Shown piece by piece: positions 26,601-54,000 of a stretch of DNA of 64,000 bases. The translations under genes were made by a program, and so were the position numbers. Under the pieces are notes generated by a model, which was given only the letters and a program-made list of their open reading frames with translations, made no database searches and was not told the origin of the DNA. Positions within the stretch are counted from its first letter, which is position 1. Every line of letters starts with the position of its first letter. This DNA is from Anas platyrhynchos. Its lineage: Eukaryota > Chordata > Aves > Anseriformes > Anatidae. The stretch spans positions 50,994,501-51,058,500 of the forward strand of contig NC_092590.1 of the NCBI RefSeq assembly GCF_047663525.1, written 5' to 3'.

Positions 26601-27697
26601 CATTACTCCTTAGCCACAGCAAAGTGACTCAGACATCACTGGCTAAGATCTTCAAAAGCTATGCCATTCAATACTTTTCTTTTTACAAAGATAGTCTGAG
26701 ATACCCTTTAACTTTTTTTTTTTTTCTTTTTCTTAAGAAAAGGCATTAATAGTTTCTTAGAACATTTAGTTCTTAGGAACAGTAAGTTTTAAAAATAAAG
26801 TACAAATACTATTTACCTAATCTAATTTCTCCAATGTATTTTATTTTCCCTTTGCTGCATGTATCTTGGCAAAAAAACAACAGCTGGACAGCTCACTAGC
26901 TACCTTTAAAGAAACAGAAGGGAAAACAGCCAGAAAGCCATTACACATTTCTCAAGGAATATGACTGCTTTCCCTTGGGATGTGTGCCAAGAGAGGCTGT
27001 AAAAATGGGGCTCAGCTCCAGATTTCCAGTATGCAGGTATTAGTTTTTAGGTTCACTGCCTGCCACTCCCTGTTCCCTGAGCCTGGATTGCTTTTGCTTC
27101 ATTTTGTTTACACTGCTGTTTATTTCTGAATGCCTTGAATCAGGATAATTTTGTATAATTTACCTGAAGCACAGTCAAATACAATTTGAAACACTATTTC
27201 CTTGTCAATTTGTGTTTAACTGGGTTGCACACAGTGTTTGTACAAGGAATTGCTTACAGAAACATCAGATCACCAACTTACAAAGCATAAGGAACTGCTA
27301 CCTCACCATACAGAGGTCACGATGCTTTGTCTGAATGAGGACTACCAAGACTTGCCCAAGGAGTTGTAAAATACTACAGACAGAAGGGGAAGGACAATCC
27401 CTGAAGTTTTCCTTAGAAAGACCCAGGCAAACTGCAGGGATTGGTGGTGGTAGTGTTTTAATGTAGCGTTCATCTGGCCCTACAACAGGAAAAAACTTTT
27501 TTGTGTGTGTTATTTATAATCAAGCAGTGGTGGAGCTGTGTGTTATCTAAGCTCTTATATAACTATCATATCCTGATGGTAACCCAGTGAAATATTAGAA
27601 AATTGAGTTTTTTCTTGTTTAGTTAAATATGTCAGGAGTCAAATACTGCACCAAAACCCAAGTTTGATGAAACAACTATAGCTTAAAGATAAAAGAA
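17623..27697. other. Intergenic, no supported gene
   Basis: AT-rich. A-rich low complexity with repeated TCCTATTTAGGA lies at about 18870-19100. A locally GC-richer patch at 19490-19710 has no recognised content, and a 14-bp tandem duplication (tacttcataataag) lies near 21433-21460. I looked for exons of TRMT9B, the human neighbour of LONRF1, and saw none. Confidence 0.5.
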
Positions 27698-27960
27698 TGA
27701 CCACACTGGGCAATACCAAGGTTCAACTAGGCCCAGTATCCTGCTTCGAACAGTGATCAAAAATGAATGTGTAAAAAATTAGGACAAGGTGAACATACAG
27801 TCAAATTTGTCCTCAATCTGTCAGGTTCCAGAGCCTCGTGTCTCAGGGATTTCCTGCTACAAAGGTGATTAATTTTACATAAGGGATTCTTTCCTATGAA
27901 CTTCTCCTAACACATCTTGAGCCCAGCCCGAGCATGCCACGCTCTGAAATTACTCGATAC
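27698..27960. repeat. Possible ancient sauropsid interspersed repeat
   Basis: Contains CACTGGGCAATACCAAGG, CTAGGCCCAGTATCCTGC and CAGTGATCAAAAATGAATG, followed by CTCAGGGATTTCCTGC. This pattern resembles a dispersed repeat common in turtle, crocodile and bird genomes. I cannot name the family. Confidence 0.45.
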
Positions 27961-29529
27961 CCAGAAACTTCCCTACCTCCATATGCCCGCAGCATACCAC
28001 TGCCATAGTTAACATATCTGAAGTCTTTATCTTTAATCTAATGAAATGCTTCAGTGTCTTTCTACAACCACACAGAGCATACAAAAGAAAAAAAAAACAA
28101 CACATTGTCTAAACCTACAGTATTTTTGGACGCTTGAAGTCCTGAGTTTCCAAGAGAAACAAGGACAGCTATGAACGTGGAGAACAGCACGTGTCACAAG
28201 CATTAGCAGACAGTAGATGCTTACAGTGACAGTAAGCACTGCTCACAGAAAGAGCAAGTTCTGAAGAAAGGTACTAATTAAAGAGATTTCTAAAACTGGT
28301 GGGAATAGTATAAAATGTCAGGCTCCCTACCCAACCAGTCATCCACCCTATCAAAACTCTCTTCTTTCACTGTTTTTAATTGTTTTGAAATGAAGGATAA
28401 TGGGAAAAACCTCAACTCTTCTGCTCCAAGACACCCCAGTTGGCAAAGCCACAAGTACTTCATTCCTGTACACTCAGAATTCTGAAAAAATAGCTGGTTG
28501 CATCCGACAATGTTGTTTGAAGCATCAGTATGAATGTTAATGTGTGAACTTTTAAAAGGTTCATTGGACATCGCAGTTGTGGAAAGAAAGGGGTTCTCAT
28601 TTCTACTTTTTAATTGTTCCTGCAGAGGACAATCTCATCATCCTAGCTGCAGTTTTTCAAGGAAGTTCCACAACCCCCTGAACATCACCCTGCTTTTATT
28701 TCCTTTTCTGTGGGTAATCTAATCTGAAAGGAAAAACAAACTACTGCTCTCTTTGGTGACGGTCACAATACTTTGAGTTTTACTTCTGTCCAAAACCTCT
28801 GCTCATCTCCCTGGCACTTTGTCAGCTCATACTTGCCATGCCTAAAATAGAATCTGTAACCTACCAAAACCATTTGCAACAATTCAAAACCCTTTTACCT
28901 TATCCCACCACCATTCAAGTTCATGGTACAAGCCTCTTTTACTTTGCTTCTTCCTTAGCTGTCGCTTCCTAAGTGATGCTGATTGTTTTTAATGAATAAC
29001 TTCTCAGACTCATCTCCTCACATTTAACATATACGCATGTTTTCCCCTGCTATATCAATTACCATCTTTTTTTATTTATTTGGCTTTAGGAAGTTGAAAG
29101 GCACTGTAAGTGCAAAGGATGAGTTTTAGAGGGGATGAGTTCAGACAAAACGCCTGGGAGTAATTCCAGATGCGTTTGGTTGTTTGTGATCACGGCATCT
29201 TTGCCTCTAGACTTAACAGCCCTCAGTATCCTCCTCCAGCCCGTAACACATGAAATACAGCAGAAGACAAACACAGCTCTGTGCCTTTCACAATTCCTTC
29301 TCCTGATGTGAAAGTCTTAGGTTTTAGAGGAACCTTTACATTTCTTTGACTTTTTTTTTTTAATTAGAGGACTGTTATAAATTGAGAAAAAAAGCATCGT
29401 AGCTACTGCAAATGCATAGCAGCTATGCAACGGACTTCAGGCTTTCTTCAGAGAAGGTTGTATAACTCAAAATGTAATAGTTTCCCCATGAAAGTGCGGT
29501 GATGGCTTAGTTTAGGCCGAGTAAATGCC
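27961..29529. other. LONRF1 upstream flank
   Basis: AT-rich unique DNA up to the CpG island boundary, with no exon recognised. It may contain distal regulatory elements, but none can be argued from sequence alone. Confidence 0.5.
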
Positions 29530-30222
29530 CCAAAGCCCCGGACTTACTATTCCACGCTCCCGGCGAGCCTGCCGCCCGCTGCCCCGCCAGGCTGTCAGGG
29601 CACGGCGCTGCCACCAACGGGAGCAGCAGCCCCATCCCGCCGGCCGTTACCCCGTGAGGCGGCGGCACTCGATTAAAGGCACAAACAACTTTCTGCTACC
29701 CCTGCGGCTCCCACCCTGACGAGAACTAACACCTAAGGGGACCACCGCGAGCAGCAGCCGCCGGGGGGCTGCGGGCAGAGCCCCCGAGGACCCCCAGACC
29801 CCCGTCTCCAGCCCCCACGGGTCCCTCCTGCCCGGGGCTCCCCTCAGGGCAGGCGGGAGGGGGGGGGCGGGGCGCTGAGGGGCGCTAACGGCCGCGCGCG
29901 CGCGCTCCCCAACCGCCGGCCGAGCCCTTCCCGCGCGAGCCCGCCCCCGCGTGACTCACGCCCTGGCCGCGCGCAGCGCCAGCCCCGCCCCCGCGGCGAA
30001 GACACACACACACCCAGCGGGCGGGGCGCTTTTAACCCCTCCCCGCGCCCCTTTTCCACCAATAGCAAAGCGTCGGCAGGGTCAGCTGATCGGCGGTGCT
30101 TTATGTAAAGGAGGGCGGGGCGGGGCTGCAGGAGGTCACGTGCCCCGCCCTGTCGGGCGCCGTGCGCAGAGCCCGGCCGGGCGCCGCCACAGCCACACCC
30201 CCTCGGCGCGGCCGGGCAGCCC

Positions 30223-44895
<14,673 letters not shown>

Positions 44896-45985
44896 CTAAC
44901 CGCCTGGGTCTTCCTGAAAAGATACTCCGTTCTGGTTGTAGTTGCAGCTGGAATTTTTGCTGCCTTTGCACATCTAGCACTGGTTTGAGAAGTGTAATGG
45001 AACTGCTTTTTCTCTCCTTCCTGCCCTCCCAACTTCCTGAACCATGTGGTTCTTTGAATGCACACTTTCTTCAACTACGAGAGAAGACCACTGATGATTG
45101 CACAAAGTCAATCCAGCTAGATATGTTTTTCACGTTGTCTATGTTACAATTTGCACTATGTAGAGGAGAACATTTTTGAGACTTGATAATTTTAGCCACT
45201 GACTTTTTAAAGCTGTGGTAAGTGCAGGACTTAAGGCTGACAGTCCAAGTTTACAACATTGAAGAGGTATTAAAGGTTTTGCAAATAAGTTTGCCTCATA
45301 CAACTGTTCTTTTGCTGTTTGCACAAAGATTTGAAATATAGTATTGAATGTCACTGTTGGATATTACTACTCTTGGTGATTTATCTTGACTACGAACATG
45401 GCACAGACTTCTAAGTTATCCTGTAAATGTATGCATCACAAAACAGGTGACATTATGAACTGTATGCTGAACTGAGAGCCAATTTTAAGGAACAAATGCA
45501 AAAAAAAAAAAAGGTACTTGTCTAAAAATACTTAAACTGTGAATATGGTTTACATACCTAGGCCTGTACATGTTAAAGAAGAACTGAAAACTAAATGCTA
45601 GTACCAGTTACATTTCTACTGGGCTTTTCAGGCTGGCTGTTCTTCCAGAGCACACACTTAGTTTATAGAGCTTACAAGAAGAAATCTTAGAGTGTGCGTG
45701 TGTGTGTATTGGGGATTGTGTGTCCAGGATTTAAAAGCTTAAAGTTTTATTTGAACTTTAGTTGGTGCAAATGTGAGTTCTATGCCTTATATCAACAGTA
45801 GAGCACACTGCAGTGGCAAAGTAAGCATCATGCTGCCAATAGGTACTTTTTGTAATTAAAGGTTTGCATATTTGTGAATATGTCTGATACTGGCTTTCTT
45901 GTATGTAAATGATTTGTAAAATATTTCTTAAATCTTGCTTTTGCTAATATATTTAATTTTCAATAAAAGCTAAAAGTTTGTAATA
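44896..45985 (+). other. LONRF1: LONRF1 3' UTR
   Basis: About 1.1 kb from the stop codon to the expected cleavage site roughly 20 nt past the AATAAA at 45962. It holds an A run (about 45500) and a TG dinucleotide stretch (about 45692-45710). The exact end is inferred from the signal. Confidence 0.7.
45962..45967 (+). promoter_or_regulatory. LONRF1 polyadenylation signal AATAAA
   Basis: Canonical hexamer in 'caataaaagc', followed by a T/TG-rich stretch. A weaker ATTAAA lies at 45855-45860 and could give a slightly shorter transcript. Confidence 0.7.
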
Positions 45986-48900
45986 TTTTAACTTTATCAG
46001 AAACTAAAAATCACTTTAATTTTCCATGTGCTTCTATTCTGGGAAGCTTCTACTGGGGCAGTTGTTTAACCTAGATCAAGGTTGTGGGCACTTTAAGTGG
46101 TATGTACATAATCTTTCTGCTCATAGTACCTCTCACAGACTGGTTATCAGTCAGACAAGTTTGTTGCTGGTATCCTGCTTTTGTAGCTACTGTGCTTAAT
46201 TAAGGTGGCTTGAAATAGGAAATTTTCATTTCACAGAATTTGAAAGCTGAAATTACAGTTAAACAGATGGGTGTTTCACAAGCTTGTTAGTCAGGTCCTC
46301 TGTCTCTTCTGACACATAAGGCTTGAGATATTACAGGCAAACCAGAATCTACTGGATCAGTTTTAATGTGGGCTTCTATCCAGGATAAATTTTCTTTGTG
46401 TGAGTAAAGAACTGGATTAGTATTTGGGAATAGTACTTCATTTGTGTAATAGAAGAAAGAGGATCCTCCCTTTCTCTGCTTCAGTATGTTAACAACCTTA
46501 AAAACTTAATCTTTGTATTACTGTGATCTTAGGAATGCAGATGACAGGATTTTATTTTTTCTTGAGAGGAAAATAACCAATTTAATGGAAGACTTTTTCC
46601 CTTGCAGGGACCTTTAATTTTGAAATTGAGTATTCCCTAGTCTGCTGGAAGATGTAGCTTTTAGCTGTTCTTATACATTCCCGTGAGTTTTAAACAAAAT
46701 AAAATGTGATGAGAACAGATGAGGAAGTGTCAGCTGGCACTGTTCTGTGCTTATGTAAGCTCCATGTCTGGAACTGGGGAAAAAGCTAAGAACTTCAAAG
46801 AACAGCAACAAAAAAAGCAAAGTTACTGTGATTGACTAATACATGATGCATTAAGACAAAGTATTACTGACTAATAGCTATTTCACAAACCTGATGATTG
46901 AAGATGCCATTGGGAATGAGATAAAATTGAGAATGAGGAGGATAAAGACTTTTAAGAAGCCTCATAAATTGGGATTTTCTCAGGTGCTAGGTTGTGGATC
47001 AGATTTTGTCACTTCATACAGTTGGGATGGGACGGAACATCAAGACAGAGTGAATGTTGGCACAGGTCTTTCAGTTTATATCTTGAAGACATACCATGCT
47101 ATACTTGGTACATAATGTTTTGAATTAGGGAAGTCCTTTCGTATTCTTTTGGTATTTTTTTGTCACTCTGCACTGGAAGCATGGGAAAAAGGTTGTTTGT
47201 TAGTGAGTAGACATGAGGTATTTTTTAAAGGATCACTGTAGCCATACTGCTTGATCATCTTATTGAAATCTCTCTATAACCTCGTTATTTAGTGCCTTTC
47301 TACAATTAAAAAAAAAAAGCTGCAAAATGTTTAATGCTAGCATTTAAGTTATTCTAAGGCCTTTACCCAAAACAAAGCAAAAGTGTCCCATGAGATTTGA
47401 GCCTTGATTTTTATTGAAGATACACTTTTGTGGATGCTATTGACTGCAACTGCTTTCATGAATAAAGGTCTATAAAAAGTATTTCACCATGAATTTGAAA
47501 ATATAATAGCATTAGTGATACTATGAGTGTAGTTCAAGTGTAGTCAGACATGCCTGTTAGGTTGTGGCAAGCCCACCAGGCAGGAGAAAGACAAGAAAAA
47601 GTAGGTGAAGCCTTTACACTTAGAGTTGAAGACTTACGTTTTGCAAAAGAATGGTTTGGTTAAAGGATGTTTTGTATTGGAAACAATTTTCAGAACAGGC
47701 TGAATATGAACCTGTAGCTAGGAAGCTAACCACATACTAGATGTTTAGATACAACAGAAATTGATGTAATGGGAAACAGAACCATGGAGCTGTACTGTAT
47801 TAAGACAAATATAGTCACTGCCCGATCACAGTAGAACTTCTCTGGAACTTGGCATCTTGAAAAAAATCTTAATTAAATCTGTTTGAGCGTTGGTTCCATG
47901 TATTCAAGAGCTTTCTAATCTGTCAGCTAGGAAAACTTTTATCAGCATGGAGCTATATTGTGTGCTTGGCAAAGTGGGCTAGCTTTTTCTCTGACAACAC
48001 TGTACATTTTATTTTGTTCCATTACCCCTTTTCCCCCTCTTTTTCCTCCTCTTCCTCCTTACATCAGACCATACTTCATTATGACTGCTTGTTGGGACTA
48101 CCAGTCCATCTTCTTTCATACGTCGGTCAACATCTGTTCAGCAGATGCTTCAACCTACTGTCCTCTGCTGGGTGGAATTCTGGCATTTTATAGAAGCTTC
48201 GGGTTCCTGTAAGTGACAAATTAATCCTTCCCATGAAAAACTCAGTCCTTGAAAATACTCAGACTTCATATTCTCAAGTGTCTGTTGTGGTTTGGCAACA
48301 TGTTTGCTGTTCTATTTTTCTATGAAGACATCATCCTACTTGTGATGACATCTGTCATCAGGAGAGAGGGGGGGAGATAAGATGTTATTGTTGGTTCTTC
48401 TACTGAGTTCCACACAAATGCAACTTAATTCCTTCTTCAAGAACTTCTGAATTTTACCTTCCACAGGGAATGAGAAATCTTTTATCTTCTTCAAGTTTTA
48501 AGATCTTTACAGTCAAGGCACACTCTTCCAGTTAAATCCTTCAGAGAATTCACACTATAACTGAACTGATATTTTGAAGTCATGATCAGCTGCAGCCTTG
48601 TGATGGTCTAACACCTATTGCAGTCATTTAAGGAAACAAATTGAAATAGCCCTAAAAGGGGATTTTCCCCTCCTATAGACTTTCTAAATGACCATGGCAG
48701 TTAAAGCACCCTTCTAAGGAAAAACTTAAGTTTTGTCCCTTTTTCCCAGTAGAGAAGGGATTAATTTATTTATAACTTGGGTGACTGTTCTAACTTGGAG
48801 GGCATCTCGTTTTGAGGGAGTGGGTAAGCTTTGTGATTCTGGCTGTAATACTGATTTTGTGTATCCTGATGGGACTTAGATGAGTAAGAGGCTTAGCTGT

Positions 48901-49809
48901 TGCGGCCTGTCAAGACCTAAGATGGTTCTGCACAAGGACAACAGCAGATGCTTAAGGGGTAGGGAAATGGAATTTCTGAAAATGAAGCTAGAGGCTTCAG
49001 GTCTCTCCAATCACGCAGCAAGCAGTTGCACAGTTCTGAAGATTTTGAGTTTCAAATGCACATACTTAGATCTGAAATTGAATAGGGATTGGGACTGCAA
49101 CCCAATTGTAGAGGTACTTAAGCTCTGCAGGAACTTCAGGTGTGGAGTTTCTGCTGTTTGATTTAAAAAAATCAACCTTTTCATGCTTTCTCTAGTGTGC
49201 ATAAAGGTGTGCTTCTTCTTTGGGTAGGAATTCTAAACAGCTGTTTGCTGATACCTTCTAAGGACTTCTGCAGTTAAGCAGGTAACTGCTAATTAGGACA
49301 TGATCTAATCTAGGGTCCACAGTAGCTTAAAAATGTATTTTTATTACAGGTATTTCCCTCAATTTAAAAAATACAAATTGATGTCAGTAACCTTTCTACA
49401 TTGTAATTTTGGGGAAGATAAGTGCACTTAAGAATTTTTTGGGATAGTTTTTTAATATTGGACAAAACCACAAGCAAGTGCTGGCTGAAGAAATATTCAG
49501 GTTACTGCCTCAGTACAATAAATGGAATGCTGAAAAATGAGGGAAGCACTTGCATTTCACAGCATGAACTTTGGGAAGAACTTGCTGTTAACACTTCTGC
49601 CTCTAAGATAACTCTTAACATGTTTTATGAAGAAAGCAACACAGTTTCCTGTAACAGGGAGCTATGTTGTCTACTACTTCACCTTGCAAAAGCCACCCTT
49701 GTGCAAATTTAGCACATAAACTTCAACAAGTGTTTCACCTAATTTCAGATCGTGAAGTTATACACCACAGCTGATGACTAATTTGTGTTTATCAAGTCTC
49801 TGTGAACAG
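45986..49809. other. Convergent intergenic interval between LONRF1 and PAICS
   Basis: About 3.8 kb with no recognisable exon, CR1 copy or RNA gene. It separates two genes that in human are on different chromosomes, so it contains or adjoins a rearrangement junction. Confidence 0.6.
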
Positions 49810-49824
49810 CTTTGAATTCAATAG

Positions 49825-49830
49825 TTTATT
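49825..49830 (-). promoter_or_regulatory. Candidate distal PAICS polyadenylation signal
   Basis: AATAAA on the minus strand (TTTATT on plus). A proximal candidate is at 50376-50381. Confidence 0.5.
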
Positions 49831-50375
49831 TAATTATAAAAAGCATGAATGTTACATACATTGAATAATTGCATATTTCTCAGAATCAGTACCTATTTAG
49901 AAGAATGGTATGTGCAAAGATGAGACAATCATGCTTAGATTTCCCCCAGTAGTTCGGTGCTTTATCATTTGTTCCCACCTTCAGTTCAGTACAATTCCCA
50001 TAGAAACAATGAGTGAGGGAATATAGATACATACAGCTAGAGTTACTGAAGTGTATGAGGATAGTCTGACAACACCACATAGGTCCTAGAGATTGGCCTA
50101 GTATTTAAAGGGCAAAGACTTGACTAGTCAAGGGTTACAGCAAGTAGGCAACAAGCCTAGTTACAATTCCATTCAAATCTATAGCTTGTGAACAACAGAA
50201 CTGGTGTTAACTTCATCACAGCATTTGAGATGATAGTGATGGGATGTATATGTGCATACATACACACATGAGAAAATATAATGAATATTTGTGATTTTTA
50301 AATAAGGCAGATATTTCTTTCAGGCTCTTACATTTTTCCAGATTATTTTCTTATTAATACAGCATATGTTGCCAT

Positions 50376-50381
50376 TTTATT
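50376..50381 (-). promoter_or_regulatory. Candidate proximal PAICS polyadenylation signal
   Basis: AATAAA on the minus strand about 475 nt past the stop codon. Confidence 0.4.
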
Positions 50382-50856
50382 GCTAAAGGAAAGCATACCA
50401 TCATTGCAAGCAGAACAGTATCAGTACTAGTTTTAGTTAGTCCTGTTGAGTTAATAAAGTTCAGGCCATACATTATTACTATGGAAGAATATTACTGTTA
50501 CAGAAACAGAAAACAAGGGGATTTCTATTTGAATCACCAAATCATTATCTTGACATGAACATCAGCTGTAGTTAACAGTCTACACTGAAAAGCAGAACAG
50601 CACTATTTTGGAGCAGCAGAAAGATAACTAAAATACTATTTTCCCCATCTTTTACTAAGTTATATTAAAAAACTTAAAACCAAAAAAAAATGCAGAAGAG
50701 AGGGATGAGGACACAGCAGGCTCCATCTACTGTTCTAAAAATTCTTTCTTCTGTCAGAAAAGATAAAGAATTTCTCAGCTCATCCAACTGAGAACCCTAA
50801 TGAATGTACACGCCATTAGTTTTGTGTAGCTAGAAAAAGTTACTCGTTAGTTTGAC

Positions 50857-51023
50857 TTACAAGGTGCACTCTCGAAGCTTTTTGTCAGCCTGCTTCAAGG
50901 AGATCCATGTGTTTAACATGCTTGATCGCAGTTTGGCCCACACTAAGTGGTTGTTTAACCCAAATATCTGGGCAGCAAACTGAGCAGCTCCTTCAGGTGA
51001 CAGAGTAGTAGGACAGCCGAGGC
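50857..51023 (-). CDS. PAICS: PAICS exon 9 (C terminus and stop)
   Basis: Codes [20 protein letters not shown] through [10 protein letters not shown] and TAA at 50859-50857. The acceptor is TTTCTTTGCAG. Confidence 0.96.
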
Positions 51024-54000
51024 CTGCAAAGAAAGGAAAACGTTACCTACACCTACCAAAGCATGTTTTCTAGGCACAAGCAAAACACTGCCTCTAAATA
51101 ACAACTTAAAACAATGCTTGTTTCAGCACTCAGGAGCTGCATGATCTAGTTTTGAAACTCCTGAAGTGTCCCATGTTTATTACTTCTCTTTGTGGCATTT
51201 GAAACCAGAAGCCAGCATAACAAATGACTCTCCTCATTCAGCGGTAACAGCCTTCTAGGCCTTTGTGCTGTCAAACATCCATTCTAGTCACTAACAAAAA
51301 TCAAAATCCATGCAGGCAATAATGCACTGTTATAAGCCAATTGTAGAAAGGTTTTTCTTTTTTGATCATAGTAAAATGCAGCTCTGTAAGTAGAACAAAA
51401 AAAGTTCCCATTCATACTAATTCCAGCTTCAAATTCAGATGTTTAGTAAGGATAAGCAAAGGATTGTATCTTTCAAAGGGTATTTGTATGTAATCTTTGC
51501 TCTACTGATTTGATTGCAAAAAGCCCAGAAAAAAAAAAAGAGAACGTGTGCAAGAGATTTCTAAAGACTTTGCTCAGTACTGATCCACTGTTCCAAACAG
51601 TGTGTGTGCGCACACACATATAGCTCTACTTGTTCTAGCCTATCAGTACAACAGCACTGGTTGAAGATTGTCTTACCACTGGGTAGTCTGAGAGAAGACC
51701 ACACATCCTGGGCACCCCAGTCAGCTGAAAGTGGAGGACAGTTGACAACTGGGTAAGCAGTGTTACCCGACATCACTGGCCCCAAACCATTGCTTCTGCC
51801 AGCCACTGCAACAAACACAGTTGGGATTCCATCTCCTTGGGAGGGGGAAGAAAAGCAAAGAAGAACATCAGATAAGCCATCCACCTTGTTTCCTCCCACT
51901 TGCTTTTGTAGGGGCTTTATCAGAGTATACAGCTCTTCTGCCTGCAGTTAGTTTTGTTGATTCTGCTACATAGCACTAAAGTTTTATCTTGAATTTCTCC
52001 TTTGCAAAACTAAGTCAAATCTTGGAGCCTTAAAACCCAGATATTGCCTACTGTAACTGAAGTTAGCATGCCTTACTCTGCCTCTGAGGAAAAGTACCAT
52101 TATCAGATGACTAAGTGCTGCTTAGCTTTTGAAAAGAACAGCATTTAAAGATACTGGAGACTTAGTTGGCTGTATTCTTGCTCAAATGTTAAGCTATGTT
52201 TCTATTCTATAAAGTCTTAACCAATTCACCTTTAAACAAGTGCCTTTTAACTGTAGTCACCATATCTGTACTGTCATTGAGACTTTAACTGCTTCCCCTC
52301 ATAGCTCATCTGTCAGTTTTTCCTCTGTAGGAAGTATACTACTCCTATAAGCATAAATAGCTAATTCTTCGCTCTTCTCTGGTAGCATATACACCTTTTT
52401 AAAGAGATGTCAAGTTTTCTTGGTAGAAATTTAAATCACATTTTTCTCATGGCATCTAAAATTATTAAGTGTATTTTCAATAAACAGGTAGGATGATGGC
52501 AGCAACATCTGCCCTGTAAGTAACATATAAAAACACTTAGTTGCTAGAGAAATCATCACTTCCACATTTCAGAAATACACTTCCTGCAGCATCTTGCTAC
52601 TGATGCTGGTATAAATATTATCAAGGCCTGGGCAAAGCAGTTCAGGTACTGGGTTAAAAGCAGAGTTCAGGCTTTTGAGTAATGGAAGTTGTGTCTGGGC
52701 TGTGGGACAATGCATTATTCCATAATTGCTTAGTGCAGCCTATAACCTATCATTATGTAATTAGCAAATGAAGAAGTACATTGTAACAGCTTAGTCATGT
52801 TTAACAAAATTTGGAAGAGACACCCACACAACTCCTTAAAATGACAAATAATTTTTGTACATGATATTGTTTCAATCTAACTCTCAATCTAACAATCTGA
52901 AACTCAATCTAACTAATTTCTTTGGCATTTACCTTCGTATTCTGCTTTGATCCTCAGAGTTTCATCTGGCCCTTTGTGGGCAGAGGTTACTCTTAACTCA
53001 CAAGGAATTCCAAAGGTTGCACATGCCTTCTTTATTTTTTCACAGTGACTGAGGTCAGAAGGGGATCCCATCAATACCACAACTCTACCTTGGCTCTTTG
53101 TTTTCAGAAGCAGCTATGGAGGAGAAGGGGGTAGGGGCAGAAGAAGGAAAAACAGTAAGCAGGATTCTAGATACATCGTTCATTAGAGGAGAAAAACAAT
53201 TGACCAACCCAAAACCAAACATGAAAACCCCACATGTACATACCTCCACTCTTTCTGCAACCCATTCAAAGTTTCTCTTAACCATTTGCAGTGCTTCAGG
53301 AGTCACTTCTTTCAGGTCTCGATAGGACTGAAAAAAACAAATATGAAAATTGTTGTTGCGCTTTGGGTACAAAAAGCACTCATTTTGCTACCATAATTAA
53401 GAATACCCCAGCTGAAATATTGATGCCATTTCTAACAAGGAAGGAGAGACAATAATGGTAGTTACAGAAGAGAGCTTCTAAAGCGAGTCCTTTTTTTTGC
53501 ATAGAATATGAAGTGGAAAGAGCCAAGTTTTTAATCATATCAAAATAAGGGCTGAAATGGATGCAATTGCTTCTTTTATACATAACATGGAAGATGAAAG
53601 CAAGGAGGAACTAATGCACAACTACCTCAGCAAACAACCATCTATGTTATAATTCATAGCCATTTGTTAACATGGAAGGCTTTTAGCCACACCAACTATC
53701 AAGGTTTTGCTGACTTCCCAACAGGTAAGCTTAAGAAAACATAGAACTAATTTATTTTTTATTTGGAATTAATTAATTTAAATAATGTAAAGTTGGAACT
53801 TGTAGTGACATGACAGCCTGTAGCAGCATTGCACTAGCCAGCCTAGGTTCTGCATGACATTACAGTGTACCTCACTTTAAGTAGATGAACAAAAAGCACA
53901 GAGCAATTCACTCAGACATGCCACTACATGATTCGGGTAAACAACTGAATAGTTCTGTTTCCTGATTTAAGTTCAACAATAGAGTAATAACCCTGCTTCC

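Larger units (their letters stand above)
49810..50856 (-). other. PAICS: PAICS 3' UTR (end inferred)
   Basis: On the minus strand there are AATAAA hexamers at 50381-50376 and 49830-49825, which would give 3' UTRs of roughly 0.5 or 1.05 kb. Sequence alone does not decide which is used. Confidence 0.55.
51024..53243 (-). other. PAICS introns 6-8
   Basis: Intron 8 (51024-51676) contains a perfect TG/CA palindrome at 51601-51618. Intron 7 (51836-52932) contains three copies of tcaatctaac at about 52873-52911. Intron 6 is 130 nt. I see no other genes. Confidence 0.65.

Noticed and set aside
1..29500. TRMT9B, the divergent neighbour of LONRF1 in human, on the minus strand
   Set aside because: I looked for its methyltransferase motifs (such as DIGCGTGKYL) and found none. 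It may lie further left or elsewhere.
46894..47115. 73-codon frame between LONRF1 and PAICS
   Set aside because: Short, no known motif, and no promoter or splice context.
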